A stretch of 64,000 nt of DNA from JALHFZ01 sp963674625 (GTDB taxonomy: Bacteria; Synergistota; Synergistia; Synergistales; Aminobacteriaceae): positions 682,001 to 746,000 of the forward strand of contig CAXXXO010000004.1 of the NCBI GenBank assembly GCA_963674625.2, read 5' to 3'. Positions within the stretch are counted from its first letter, which is position 1; every line of letters begins with the position of its first letter. Shown here piece after piece: positions 34,612-44,149 of this stretch. The notes under the pieces were generated by a model. The model was not told where the DNA came from. It was given only the letters and a program-made list of their open reading frames with translations, and searched no databases. Position numbers and translations under genes: made by a program.

Positions 34612-35796
34612 ATGAGAAGTGAGGAAGTCTACGCAAAGTCCCTTGAGCTGCATCGGAAGAATAAGGGAAAGGTTGCCATCGAGGGCAAGATGCCCGTGAA
34701 CTCCATGGCCGACCTGGCCCTTGCCTACACTCCGGGCGTGGCTGAGCCCTGTCGGGAGATCGGGCGCAACCCTGAGGCCATCTACGAAGTGACATCCAAG
34801 GGGAACATGGTTGCCGTCATCACCGACGGCACCGCTGTTCTCGGCCTCGGCGACATCGGTCCCGACGCGGCCCTTCCGGTAATGGAGGGAAAGGCGATTC
34901 TCTTCAAACGCTTCGCCGGCATCGACGCCTTCCCCATCTGCATCAACTCAAAAGATTCCGACGAAATCATCCGCACGGCATCTCTTATCACGTCCTCCTT
35001 CGGGGGGATCAACCTCGAGGACATCGCAGCGCCCCGCTGCTTCGAGATCGAGAAAAAGCTTCAGGAACTCTGCGATATTCCCGTCTTTCACGACGACCAG
35101 CACGGCACGGCAGTCATCGTCCTCTCGGGCCTTCTGAATGCCCTGAAGGTCGTCAAGAAAAAAATCGAGGATGTGAAGATCGTCATGAGCGGTGCCGGTG
35201 CCGCCGGAACGGCCATCTGCAAATTCCTTCTCTCCGCCGGGGCGAAGAACGTCATCATGTGCGACCGGAGCGGTGCCCTGTACGAAGGAAGAAAAGAGCA
35301 CATGAACTGGGCCAAGGAGGAACTCGCCGCCCTGTCCAACCCGAACAGGGAAAAAGGGTCCGTCGGGAACGTGATGAAAGGGGCGGATGTTTTCCTCGGC
35401 CTCTCCGGACCCGGCATCATCGATTCGGACATGGTGAAGTCCATGGCACCCGGGGCCATCATCTTCGCCATGGCGAACCCGACACCTGAAATTTACCCCG
35501 ACGAGGCGATCGCCGCCGGAGCAGCCGTGGTGGCCACGGGCAGAAGCGATTTTCCAAACCAGATCAACAACTGCCTGGGCTTTCCCGGCATCTTTCGGGG
35601 TGCCCTCGACGTCCGGGCATCGGTGATCAACGAGGAGATGAAGCTGGCGGCCGCCCATGCCCTGGCAGGGCTCATTCCGGAGGATGAACTCAGAGCCGAT
35701 AGAATCGTCACCGAAGTCATGGACGACCGGGTCGTCCCGTCCATTGCGGCAGCCGTCGCCGATGCCGCCCGAAAGACCGGAGTCGCGAGAAAATAA
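34612..35796 (+). CDS. NAD(P)-dependent malic enzyme, short form
   Basis: This 394-residue protein matches the short bacterial malic enzyme. It has LALAYTPGVAEPCREI near 38, GLGDIGPDAALPVMEGKA near 80, the catalytic Lys/Asp region FDDQHGTA-like (VFHDDQHGTAVIV) and the Rossmann loop MSGAGAAGTAICKFLL. It decarboxylates malate to pyruvate. It lacks the phosphotransacetylase extension found in larger forms. It is probably monocistronic from its own promoter. Confidence 0.94.
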   Translation: MRSEEVYAKSLELHRKNKGKVAIEGKMPVNSMADLALAYTPGVAEPCREIGRNPEAIYEVTSKGNMVAVITDGTAVLGLGDIGPDAALPVMEGKAILFKRFAGIDAFPICINSKDSDEIIRTASLITSSFGGINLEDIAAPRCFEIEKKLQELCDIPVFHDDQHGTAVIVLSGLLNALKVVKKKIEDVKIVMSGAGAAGTAICKFLLSAGAKNVIMCDRSGALYEGRKEHMNWAKEELAALSNPNREKGSVGNVMKGADVFLGLSGPGIIDSDMVKSMAPGAIIFAMANPTPEIYPDEAIAAGAAVVATGRSDFPNQINNCLGFPGIFRGALDVRASVINEEMKLAAAHALAGLIPEDELRADRIVTEVMDDRVVPSIAAAVADAARKTGVARK

Positions 35797-35900
35797 GACC
35801 TCGAAAGGTGCGGACTTTCTCTTCTTCACGCTGAAAAAGGGATAAAAATTTTCTTTGCCAACACTTTTCCCGGAGGATTCATTTTTCAAGGAGGCCTTCA

Positions 35901-36653
35901 ATGCGCGAAATCATCGATGCCTTTGCGAAAGCACTTCACCAGTCGAAAAAAACTGTAGTCTTCACAGGCGCGGGAATGAGTACTGAATCGGGCCTGCCCG
36001 ACTTTCGCTCCCCCTCGGGACTCTGGTCGAAGTACAGGCCCGAGGAATTGGCGTCCACCGAGGCGCTGAACAGGAACTTCGAGAATTTCGCCGCCTTTTA
36101 CCGCAACCGTATGGATACCCTCGACGAGGTTCGTCCCAACAAGGGGCATTTGATCCTGGCGGAGTGGGAAAAACGGGGGCTCGTCTCCGCCGTGGTCACC
36201 CAGAACGTGGACGGCCTGCACCAGGCGGCGGGCTCGAAAAATATCTACGAGCTTCACGGCACCCTCCGGGACCTCCGGTGCCAGAAATGCGGTGCCGTTT
36301 TTCCGGCAGTGAACTATTCCCAGGACAGTCTCTGCGGAAAATGCGGGGGAAAACTCCGCCCCGCCGTGGTCCTCTTCGGGGAGATGCTCCCCGAGGACAC
36401 TCTCTCCGCCGCCTTCGCCCTCGCCGCTTCCAGCGATCTTTTTATTGTTCTGGGCTCATCCCTCACCGTCTCGCCGGCCAATCTCCTCCCCGAACGGTCC
36501 AAGCGGAACGGGGCGGCGCTTTTCATCGTGAACCGCACTCCCACACCCCTGGATTTTCTTGCCGACGGCCTCCTCTCGGCATCCATCGGCGAGGTGCTCT
36601 CCGCCGCAGATGAAAGGGTGCAGGAGATCAAATCCGCTGATGAGACCTCCTGA
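35901..36653 (+). CDS. cobB: Sir2-family NAD-dependent protein deacylase
   Basis: This 250-residue sirtuin has the NAD loop FTGAGMSTESGLPDFRS, the QNVDGLHQ signature, the catalytic His in YELHGTLRDLRC and four zinc cysteines (CQKC ... CGKC). GEMLPE and GSSLTVSPA also fit. The motif that would mark a desuccinylase (Tyr and Arg in the pocket) appears as Y-x2-L in YRPEELAS, so acyl preference is uncertain. It probably removes acetyl groups from metabolic enzymes. A good ribosome site (AAGGAGG) precedes the ATG. Confidence 0.95.
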   Translation: MREIIDAFAKALHQSKKTVVFTGAGMSTESGLPDFRSPSGLWSKYRPEELASTEALNRNFENFAAFYRNRMDTLDEVRPNKGHLILAEWEKRGLVSAVVTQNVDGLHQAAGSKNIYELHGTLRDLRCQKCGAVFPAVNYSQDSLCGKCGGKLRPAVVLFGEMLPEDTLSAAFALAASSDLFIVLGSSLTVSPANLLPERSKRNGAALFIVNRTPTPLDFLADGLLSASIGEVLSAADERVQEIKSADETS

Positions 36654-36657
36654 TTAA

Positions 36658-36686
36658 TTGACAATTTTTTCCCTCTCAAGGACAAT
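36658..36686 (+). promoter_or_regulatory. Candidate promoter of the atoE-amidase unit
   Basis: TTGACA (36658-36663), 17-bp spacer, GACAAT (36681-36686). It begins 5 bp after the sirtuin stop and leaves a leader of about 130 nt before atoE. Confidence 0.4.
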
Positions 36687-36825
36687 ACAGAGAATAAAAT
36701 TCATAACGCCCCGTAGAAAGGAGTGAAAAAATATTCTTAAGTGAGCGCTATGAATTTTTTTTGTCTTTTTAAGCAAACTGACGCACCGCACAATGCAGCA
36801 TACATTTCTTTGAGGAGGATGGATC

Positions 36826-38175
36826 ATGTTTCGAAAACTGGGACAGGGAATGGCCGCATGGTCATTCAAGTATATTCCAGATCCGAGCATCTTCGCCGTA
36901 ATTCTCACGTTCATCGCTTTTCTGCTTGGCGTTCTGCTGACAAACAGCGGCCCTATGGCCATGGTGCTTCACTGGTACAAGGGCTTCTGGGAACTCCTCA
37001 CCTTCAGCATGCAGATGGCCCTGATGGTCATCACCGCTTCCACCGTCGCCAACGCTCCAATGATCAAGAGATGGATCTCCGCTCTCGCCTCCATTCCGAA
37101 GACCAGCAAGCAGGCGGTCTACTTCGTCGCCCTCGTCTCCGTGGCGGTCTCCATCGTTCACTGGGGGCTCAGTCTCGTCCTCGGGGCACTCCTTGCCCGC
37201 GAAGTGGGGAAATCTCTGAAAAAACGGAATGTCGCCTTTGAATACGGCCTCATCGGCGCCGCCGCCTATCTCGGCCAGATGACATGGCACGGCGGGCTGT
37301 CGGCCTCAGTGGGCCTTCTCATCGCTACCCCGGGACATTTCCTGGAGAAGCAGATCGGCGTCATCCCCATCGCCGACTACATGATCAATCCCATGAATAT
37401 CGTAGTCACCATCGGCCTGCTGATCTTCCCCCCACTCTTCGCCTGGATGATCCACCCCAAGGACGACGAGATCAAGCTCCTCGAGCCCGACGTGGCAGCC
37501 TACCTCGACAGCACCGACGAGGGAGTCCACAAAGCGCGGGTCTCGGTCACCGTGGGAGACAAGATGAACAACAGCCATATCATCGCGTGGCTCCTCGGCG
37601 CCCTCGGCTTCACCTATATCGTCTACCACTTCGCCACCAAGGGATTCTCCCTCGACCTGAACATCGTGAACTCCATCTTCTTCTTTGCGGGGATCATCCT
37701 CCACGGCACCATGGCAGACTACGTCCAGGCGGTGAAGGACGCCACTCCTGGAGTCAGCGGCGTCATCTTCCAGTTCCCCCTCTACGCGGGGATCATGGGC
37801 ATGGTGCGCTACTCCGGGCTTGTTGACGTTCTGTCGACGGCCATCGTCTCCATCAGTACCCTGAATACCTTCTACCTCTGGACCTTCATCACGTCGAGCA
37901 TCACGAACCTCTTCGTTCCGAGCGGAGGCGGGCAGTGGGCTGTGCAGGGGCCCATCGCCATGAAGTCGGCGGAGATGATGGGAGCCAGCTACATCAAGTC
38001 GGCCCTCGCCGTGGCCTACGGAAATGTCTGGACCAACATGCTTCAGCCCTTCTGGGCCATCGCCCTTCTCGGAATCACGGGGCTCAAGGCCCGGGACGTC
38101 ATCGGCTACGCCACCGCAGTCATGATCCTGAGCTTCCTGGTGTACGCCCTGCCCCTTCTCTTCCTGCCCGCGTAG
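36826..38175 (+). CDS. atoE: Short-chain fatty acid transporter
   Basis: This 449-residue hydrophobic protein has about 11-12 membrane segments and family motifs HWYKGFWELLTFSMQMALM and VHWGLSLVLGALLAREVG, with GGQWAVQGPIAMKSAEM near 365. AtoE imports short-chain acids such as butyrate or acetoacetate in E. coli; in a fermenter it could also export. It is 42 bp upstream of an amidase gene. A GAGGAGG ribosome site precedes the ATG. Confidence 0.92.
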   Translation: MFRKLGQGMAAWSFKYIPDPSIFAVILTFIAFLLGVLLTNSGPMAMVLHWYKGFWELLTFSMQMALMVITASTVANAPMIKRWISALASIPKTSKQAVYFVALVSVAVSIVHWGLSLVLGALLAREVGKSLKKRNVAFEYGLIGAAAYLGQMTWHGGLSASVGLLIATPGHFLEKQIGVIPIADYMINPMNIVVTIGLLIFPPLFAWMIHPKDDEIKLLEPDVAAYLDSTDEGVHKARVSVTVGDKMNNSHIIAWLLGALGFTYIVYHFATKGFSLDLNIVNSIFFFAGIILHGTMADYVQAVKDATPGVSGVIFQFPLYAGIMGMVRYSGLVDVLSTAIVSISTLNTFYLWTFITSSITNLFVPSGGGQWAVQGPIAMKSAEMMGASYIKSALAVAYGNVWTNMLQPFWAIALLGITGLKARDVIGYATAVMILSFLVYALPLLFLPA

Positions 38176-38217
38176 GAAAAGCGCGGACAGATTCTCTCAA
38201 GAAAGGATGTGGGATTA

Positions 38218-39702
38218 TTGCCGGAAAATGCCTTCACTCTTGAAGAAACGACCGTAAAAAAAATACAAGAAGGAATGAAGGGCGGAACCGTCACCTGCAG
38301 GGCCCTGACGGAGGAATATATCCGCCGCATCGAAGCCTATGACCGCAGGGGCCCCTCGCTGAAAGCGGTCATCCTGGTGAACCCGAAGGCCGTTGAGGAG
38401 GCTGAGGAGCTGGACCGCATCTACCGGGAAAAGGGACCCGTCGGCCCTCTTCACGGAATTCCCGTGCTGCTCAAGGACAACGTGGAGACGGGGGATATGG
38501 TCACCACCAGCGGCTCCCTTTCCCTTGAGAACTACCTTCCCGACCGGGACGCCTTCCTGACGAAGAAGCTTCGGGAGGCGGGCGCCCTCATCCTGGCCAA
38601 GGCGAACATGCACGAGTTCGCCGTCTGGGGTGAGAGCGTCAGCTCAATCCTCGGCCAGGTGCTCAACCCCTACGACCTCACCCGGACCCCCGGAGGGTCG
38701 AGCGGCGGCACCGGAGCGGGCATCGCGGCCAATTTCGCCGCCGTAGGCATAGGGACGGACACCATCAATTCCATCCGCTCCCCCGCATCGGCCTGCAGCT
38801 GCGTGGGAATACGCCCCACCATCGGCCTTGTCAGCAGGGACGGCATCTCCCCCTACTCCCTCGACCAGGATACTGCTGGCCCCATCTGCCGCACGGTGGA
38901 GGATGCCGCAGCCGTTCTCGACGTCATCTCGGGGTACGATCCGGAGGACCCGGAGACGGCCTGGTCTGTCAGGAACAGACCCTCTCCCTACACCGCTTTT
39001 CTGTGCACGGAAGGGCTGGCGGGAAAGCGCATCGGCGTTCTCCGAAGCCTCTTCGGAGACAAAGAGGAGCACAAAGAGGTCAACGCCGCCATGGAGCGGA
39101 GCCTCAAGTCCATGAAGGAGGGAGGAGCCGTCCTCGTGGAGCTGGACGAGCCCATCGACACGAACTACCTTGCGTCGAAGGTGAGCGTCCATCTTCATAC
39201 CCTGAAGGACGACCTCGAGGGGTATCTCAAAAAGCTCGGGGCGAAAGCTCCCTACAACACTCTCACAAAGCTCCTCGGCTCGGGAAAGATCCACCCGGGC
39301 ATCGTCGAGAATCTGAAGACGGCGAACGGGCTGAGCAAGGACAGCGATGAATACCGCTCCCGCACCATCAAGCGTCTCGAACTGCGGACCCAGGTTCTGA
39401 AGCTGATGGCAGACAACGGGCTCGACGCCCTGGTCTACCCCCACCAGAAGCGGCTGGCCGTGCCGGTAGGGGAATCCCAGGTGGAACGGAACGGCGTTCT
39501 GGGATCGGCCACCGGGTTTCCGTCCATCGCAGTCCAGGCGGGGTTTTCTGCCCCCACAGAGACGGCTCCTGTCGGTGTCCCAATCGGGCTCGAAGTCCTG
39601 GGCCGTCCCTGGAGCGAAGGCGTTCTTCTCGCCATCGCCTACTCCTTCGAGCAGAGGACTCTCTACCGAAAACCGCCCGAAAGCACCCCTCCGCTGAAGT
39701 AA
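38218..39702 (+). CDS. Amidase (amidase signature family)
   Basis: This 494-residue enzyme has the amidase catalytic triad regions: Lys in GIPVLLKDNVETGD (near 86), cis-Ser in TPGGSSGGTGAGIAANF (near 163) and the nucleophile Ser in GTDTINSIRSPASA (near 187). The usual GGS before the nucleophile is changed to INS, which marks a subgroup. It cleaves a carboxamide of unknown identity. I choose TTG 38218 because AAGAAAGGA is ten bases upstream; GTG 38209 is only two bases from that site. It shares a unit with atoE, so a released short-chain acid may be what AtoE moves. Confidence 0.88.
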   Translation: MPENAFTLEETTVKKIQEGMKGGTVTCRALTEEYIRRIEAYDRRGPSLKAVILVNPKAVEEAEELDRIYREKGPVGPLHGIPVLLKDNVETGDMVTTSGSLSLENYLPDRDAFLTKKLREAGALILAKANMHEFAVWGESVSSILGQVLNPYDLTRTPGGSSGGTGAGIAANFAAVGIGTDTINSIRSPASACSCVGIRPTIGLVSRDGISPYSLDQDTAGPICRTVEDAAAVLDVISGYDPEDPETAWSVRNRPSPYTAFLCTEGLAGKRIGVLRSLFGDKEEHKEVNAAMERSLKSMKEGGAVLVELDEPIDTNYLASKVSVHLHTLKDDLEGYLKKLGAKAPYNTLTKLLGSGKIHPGIVENLKTANGLSKDSDEYRSRTIKRLELRTQVLKLMADNGLDALVYPHQKRLAVPVGESQVERNGVLGSATGFPSIAVQAGFSAPTETAPVGVPIGLEVLGRPWSEGVLLAIAYSFEQRTLYRKPPESTPPLK

Positions 39703-39726
39703 CCCGCAGCACTGCAGATCCGGCAG

Positions 39727-39763
39727 CGAAAGGGAAGACCGGCCGGTCTTCCTTTCGTTTTGT
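39727..39763 (+). terminator. Rho-independent terminator after the amidase gene
   Basis: CGAAAGGGAAGACCGG pairs with CCGGTCTTCCTTTCG (one bulged G), followed by TTTTGTGTTT. It isolates the atoE-amidase unit from the envelope cassette. Confidence 0.85.
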
Positions 39764-39841
39764 GTTTATTTATGAGAGGATATGAAGGGATAATTTTTTC
39801 TGTATTATCAAAAAAACAATAAGGAAGGGGACTTTTTTGCC

Positions 39842-40984
39842 GTGATAAAGAAGGAGTTTCCCTTTTCAAAAAAAATTACTTTATCGGGAAAAGAGGCCCT
39901 TCTCCTGTTCCTTTTTGTTCTTTTTTCTCTCCAGGCCGCCGGAAGGGGCACCGCAGCGGAGTTCGAGTCCTCGGGGCAGATCACGGGATGGGGAACCTGC
40001 AACAAGAACGGCAGCGGCAGCGCCGGCCTTCGTTTTCTTCCTCAGCTTTCCTTCGACTCTCCCTTCGGAGAGGGGCTTGAATTCGGGGGCGAATTTTCTC
40101 TGAACCTCTCCACCAGCGGCACTTTTCATACCTGGAGGGAATTCGGGGACAACGCCTCGGGGAAACTCTACCGATCCTGGCTTCGCGTCGCCGGAGAACG
40201 GTTCGACCTGCGCTTCGGCCTTCAGAGAATCAACTTCGGCCCGGCGAGGCTTCTTCGCTCCCTGCAATGGTTCGACTCCCTCGACCCCAGGGATCCGCTG
40301 GACGTGACCGACGGAGTCTGGGGCATCCTGGCCCGGGCGTATTTTCCGAACAATTCGACCCTCTGGATCTGGGGCCTGTACGGAAACGACAAACTGAAAG
40401 GGCTTGAACAGTACCCGAGCGACGAATACCGGCCGGAATACGGTTTCCGATTCCAGATCCCTGTACCGAAGGGGGAAATGGCCTTCACATACCACAACCG
40501 CCGGATCGACAGGGAATGGTGGAAGGGCCGCGGTCTCGGCGTTCTCTCCGACGCCGTCGAGGACCGGTATGCCCTCGACGGAACCTTCGACCTCGGCATC
40601 GGCCTGTGGTTCGAGGCCGCCCTCAGCCGTATCCGGAGAACGTCTTCCGATTCCCTCTGGACGAAATATCTCACGGTGGGAGCCGACTATACCCTGGATA
40701 TCGGCACAGGAATTCACGTCCTCGGAGAACATTTCATCAGGGACACGGAAGAGGAGACCTTTCATACCACTGCCGTTTCAATCGACTACAGTCTCGGCAT
40801 TCTTGACACCATCACCTTCATCGGCTATTTCGACTGGCAAGAGGAGGAATTTCACCCCAATCTCAGCTGGCAGAGGACCCTGGACGACTGGCTTCTCAAT
40901 GTGACCGCCTTTTCAAACGGCAGTGAACCGGGGAGCGTCTACTCCGGAACGGGCATACTCGTCACAATCTCCTACAACTTCTGA
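39842..40984 (+). CDS. Outer-membrane beta-barrel protein
   Basis: This 380-residue protein has a signal peptide (about 15-42, ending GRGTAAEF), then alternating amphipathic strands separated by turns. It ends with aromatic-rich ILVTISYNF; a C-terminal Phe is the outer-membrane insertion signal. It starts at GTG 39842, twelve bases after AAGGAAGGGG. It is the first gene of a unit with an ABC ATPase, two permeases and a LolA-like protein. Its distant resemblance is to DUF1302-type porins; the transported molecule is unknown. Confidence 0.72.
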   Translation: MIKKEFPFSKKITLSGKEALLLFLFVLFSLQAAGRGTAAEFESSGQITGWGTCNKNGSGSAGLRFLPQLSFDSPFGEGLEFGGEFSLNLSTSGTFHTWREFGDNASGKLYRSWLRVAGERFDLRFGLQRINFGPARLLRSLQWFDSLDPRDPLDVTDGVWGILARAYFPNNSTLWIWGLYGNDKLKGLEQYPSDEYRPEYGFRFQIPVPKGEMAFTYHNRRIDREWWKGRGLGVLSDAVEDRYALDGTFDLGIGLWFEAALSRIRRTSSDSLWTKYLTVGADYTLDIGTGIHVLGEHFIRDTEEETFHTTAVSIDYSLGILDTITFIGYFDWQEEEFHPNLSWQRTLDDWLLNVTAFSNGSEPGSVYSGTGILVTISYNF

Positions 40985-41005
40985 GGGGGAAAAGGGGGCA
41001 CCATA

Positions 41006-41719
41006 ATGGCCATAGTTGCCATAGAGAAGCTGATCAAGCGATATCCCGTGGGAAGAGGTTTTTTCACCGCCCTCGATTACGTCGATCTTTCCTTCGAGAA
41101 GGGTGAATTCTCCGGACTCATCGGCCCCAGCGGATCGGGAAAGACGACCCTCCTGAATATCATAGGAGCCCTCGACGCCCCTACGGAGGGCAGCGTCACG
41201 GTCATCGGCAGAAGCGTGGAAAATCTTTCCCCGAAGGAAGCGGCACAGCTGCGGAATCATCATATCGGCTTTATCTTCCAGACCTACAATCTGCTGCCCG
41301 TCTATACGGTCTACGAAAACGTGGAATTTCCCCTTCTTCTTCTCGGAATGGAGAAGGACGAACGGGAGAAAAAAGTGAACGACGCCCTTGAATGGGTGGG
41401 ACTGACCGACAAAAGAGATTCCCGCCCCTCTCAGCTTTCCGGAGGGCAGAGTCAGCGGGTGGCGGTCGCCCGGGCGGTGGTGAAACGACCGGAGCTGATC
41501 CTTGCCGACGAACCGACGGCGAACCTCGACAGTGAGAACTCTTTCAATATCCTGGAGATGATGGTCCGCCTCAACATGGAGCTGAAGACCACCTTCATCT
41601 TCGCCACCCACGACGAAAAAGTCATGAAATACCTGAGACGAAAAATACGCCTCGTGGACGGAAAAGTTGTCCAAGACGAAATTGTCGGAAAAGACGGGAT
41701 GCAGGATGCTGCTCTTTAA
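41006..41719 (+). CDS. ABC transporter ATP-binding protein (LolD/MacB type)
   Basis: This 237-residue ATPase has Walker A GPSGSGKTTLL, Q-loop FQTYNLLPVYT, signature LSGGQSQRVAVARA and Walker B LILADEPTANLD. Those features, including the LPVYT stretch, are typical of the MacB/LolD/FtsE branch that drives FtsX-type permeases. It overlaps the first permease by 14 bp. Confidence 0.94.
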   Translation: MAIVAIEKLIKRYPVGRGFFTALDYVDLSFEKGEFSGLIGPSGSGKTTLLNIIGALDAPTEGSVTVIGRSVENLSPKEAAQLRNHHIGFIFQTYNLLPVYTVYENVEFPLLLLGMEKDEREKKVNDALEWVGLTDKRDSRPSQLSGGQSQRVAVARAVVKRPELILADEPTANLDSENSFNILEMMVRLNMELKTTFIFATHDEKVMKYLRRKIRLVDGKVVQDEIVGKDGMQDAAL

Positions 41720-42878
41720 GCTCGCCTGGCGGAATATCCGGTCCGCCGGACTCCGCACCTGGCTGAACGTGGCGGTCCTGGCCCTGACCTTTCTGGTCAT
41801 GGTGGGCTTCGAGGGACTCTATTCCGGAATGCTTGCCCAGAGCAGCCGGGCGACGATCGAGGATGAAATCGGCGGAGGACAGTACTGGCAGGAAAATTAT
41901 GACCCCTACGACCCTCTGACCCTCGAGGAGAGTTCCGCTCCCGTGCCTCCTGAATTGGCCGGACTCATAGAGGAGGAAAAAGCCGCGGCGGTCCTCATTC
42001 TTCCGGCCTCCATCTACCCCTCGGGCAGAATACAGTCCGCCCTGCTCAAGGGAATCGATCCGGCCCAAAAGGTCCTCGCCATTCCCACCGGCCTGCTTGC
42101 GGAGAGGACCGAGGACCTGCCCGTGCTGATCGGAACGAAAATGGCCCGAAGCAAAAATCTGGCCGTCGGCGATTCCTTCACCATCCGCTGGCGGGATGCC
42201 TCCGGAACCTTCGACGCCAGGGACGGAACGGTCGTCGCCATCATGAATACCCAGGTTCAGGCCATAGACAACGGAACCCTCTGGGTTCCCCTCGAGAATC
42301 TCCGGAAGATGGCCGTCAGAGAGAACGAGGGCACCCTCGTGGTGCTCGGCACGGAGGTCTCTCCTCCGAAGAGCCCTTCGGGATGGATATTCCGCGGCCA
42401 GGCCTGGCTGCTGCGGGACCTGACGGCCGTCATGGAGACGAAATCCCTCTCCTCCATGGTTATGTACGCCATCCTGCTTTTTCTGGCCATGCTCGCGATT
42501 TTCGATACCCAGGTTCTCTCGATTTTCCGCCGGAGAAAGGAAATCGGCACCCTCATCGCCCTCGGCATGACCCGCCTTCAGGTCATAGGCCTTTTTACCC
42601 TCGAGGGGATGCTCCACGGCGTTCTGGCCATAGCCTTCGCCCTTGCGATCGGCTTTCCCCTGCTCTCCTTCATCGCCGAGAGGGGAATTCATATTCCGGC
42701 CCTTGTGGAAGGGTACGGAATGGCCATTGCCGACAGGCTCTTCCCCGTCTATTCTCTCGGACTCGTCTTCACCATGGGAGTTATCGTCATGATCACCGTC
42801 ACGATCGTGAGCTGGCTTCCGACCCGGACCATCGCCCGGCTGAAGCCCACGGAGGCCCTCCAGGGGAAAATATCATGA
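41706..42878 (+). CDS. FtsX/MacB-type ABC permease, first of two
   Basis: This 390-residue protein has an N-terminal membrane segment (about 15-40), a large periplasmic domain (about 45-250) and three C-terminal segments. The conserved cytoplasmic stretch FRRRKEIGTLIALGMTRLQVIGLF is typical of LolC/MacB. It uses ATP-driven periplasmic movements rather than carrying substrate through the membrane. ATG 41706 lies inside the ATPase gene; 41667 gives a non-family extension. It overlaps the second permease by 4 bp. Confidence 0.9.
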   Translation: MLLFKLAWRNIRSAGLRTWLNVAVLALTFLVMVGFEGLYSGMLAQSSRATIEDEIGGGQYWQENYDPYDPLTLEESSAPVPPELAGLIEEEKAAAVLILPASIYPSGRIQSALLKGIDPAQKVLAIPTGLLAERTEDLPVLIGTKMARSKNLAVGDSFTIRWRDASGTFDARDGTVVAIMNTQVQAIDNGTLWVPLENLRKMAVRENEGTLVVLGTEVSPPKSPSGWIFRGQAWLLRDLTAVMETKSLSSMVMYAILLFLAMLAIFDTQVLSIFRRRKEIGTLIALGMTRLQVIGLFTLEGMLHGVLAIAFALAIGFPLLSFIAERGIHIPALVEGYGMAIADRLFPVYSLGLVFTMGVIVMITVTIVSWLPTRTIARLKPTEALQGKIS

Positions 42879-44149
42879 TCGCTTTCGTCCTCAAGGGGCT
42901 TCTTCGGGACCGTTCCCGCAGCCTTTTTCCGGTGCTCATGGTCACGGCGGGCGTTTTTCTCACGGTGGTGCTCTACGGCTTCATGCAGGGCGTTATGGGC
43001 GACATGGTCAGTTCAACCGCCAAATACGATACGGGACACGTCAAGATCACCACCCGCGCATGGCAGGAAATGGCCGACCAGACCCCCAACGACCTGGCCC
43101 TCATGGATGCGGACAACATCATGGCGCAGCTGCGGCAGAGCGAAAAGGACATGTTCTGGACGGGAAGGATACGCTTCGGAGGGCTTCTCGACGTTCCCGA
43201 CGCCCGGGGGGAAACCAGGGCCCAGGGGCCCGTTGCCGGACTGGCCATCGACCTGCTGGGCGGCGATTCGCCGGAGAAGTCCATTTTTGATCTCGAAGCC
43301 GCCCTTGTGCGGGGGCGGCTTCCCGAGGAGCGGGGGGAAATCCTGATCAGCGAAAATTTCGCCGGGAAGCTCTCCGTCGCCCCGGGGGACACGGTCACCC
43401 TCATAGGGTCCACCATGTACGGGGCCATGGCCATCTCCAATTTCACCGTCGCCGGCACTCTCTCCTTCGGCGTCGTCGCCCTGGACCGGGGGATGATCCT
43501 GGTCGACCTTCGGGACGCCCAGGCCGCCCTCGACATGGAGGACGCCGTCAGCGAGATCGTCGGCTTTTCCCGGGATATGGTCTATTCAAAAAAGAGGATG
43601 GAATCCGTCGCGGCAGATTTCAACGAAAAATTCTCCCTTAAAAAGGATGAATTCTCCCCCTTCATGCTCACCCTCGGGCAGCAGAACGGACTGGACGAAT
43701 ATCTCGCCTACGCCGATTCCATGGGGCTGATCATTGTGGGGATCTTCGTGGTCGCCATGTCCATCGTCCTGTGGAATTCAGGCCTCATGAACGGCCTGCG
43801 GCGGTACGGTGAAATAGGGGTGCGCCTCGCCATGGGAGAGGGAAAGGGACGGCTCTACCGGTGGATGGTCTTTGAATCGCTTATCATAGGCCTTGTCGGA
43901 TCCGTGGCAGGCACCGCTCTCGGAATTGCCGTCACGGCATATCTCCAGTATCACGGACTGGATTTCGGATCCCTTCTCTCCCAGTCGAGCCTCATGCTGC
44001 CGAACGTCTTCCGGGCACAGCTCACGCCCGCGAGCTATACAATCGGATTTTTTCCCGGGGTCTTTGCCTCCGTTTTCGGCGCACTCTTTGCCGGAATCGG
44101 CATTTTCCGAAGACAGACCGCTCAACTGATGAAGGAGCTGGAGTCATGA
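42875..44149 (+). CDS. FtsX/MacB-type ABC permease, second of two
   Basis: This 424-residue protein has the same layout: one N-terminal membrane segment (about 17-40), a periplasmic domain (about 45-285) and three C-terminal segments with LRRYGEIGVRLAMGEGKGRLYRWMVFES. It probably forms a heterodimer with the first permease, as LolC-LolE do. Its start (ATGA) overlaps the first permease stop and its end overlaps the LolA-like gene by 4 bp. Confidence 0.9.
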   Translation: MIAFVLKGLLRDRSRSLFPVLMVTAGVFLTVVLYGFMQGVMGDMVSSTAKYDTGHVKITTRAWQEMADQTPNDLALMDADNIMAQLRQSEKDMFWTGRIRFGGLLDVPDARGETRAQGPVAGLAIDLLGGDSPEKSIFDLEAALVRGRLPEERGEILISENFAGKLSVAPGDTVTLIGSTMYGAMAISNFTVAGTLSFGVVALDRGMILVDLRDAQAALDMEDAVSEIVGFSRDMVYSKKRMESVAADFNEKFSLKKDEFSPFMLTLGQQNGLDEYLAYADSMGLIIVGIFVVAMSIVLWNSGLMNGLRRYGEIGVRLAMGEGKGRLYRWMVFESLIIGLVGSVAGTALGIAVTAYLQYHGLDFGSLLSQSSLMLPNVFRAQLTPASYTIGFFPGVFASVFGALFAGIGIFRRQTAQLMKELES

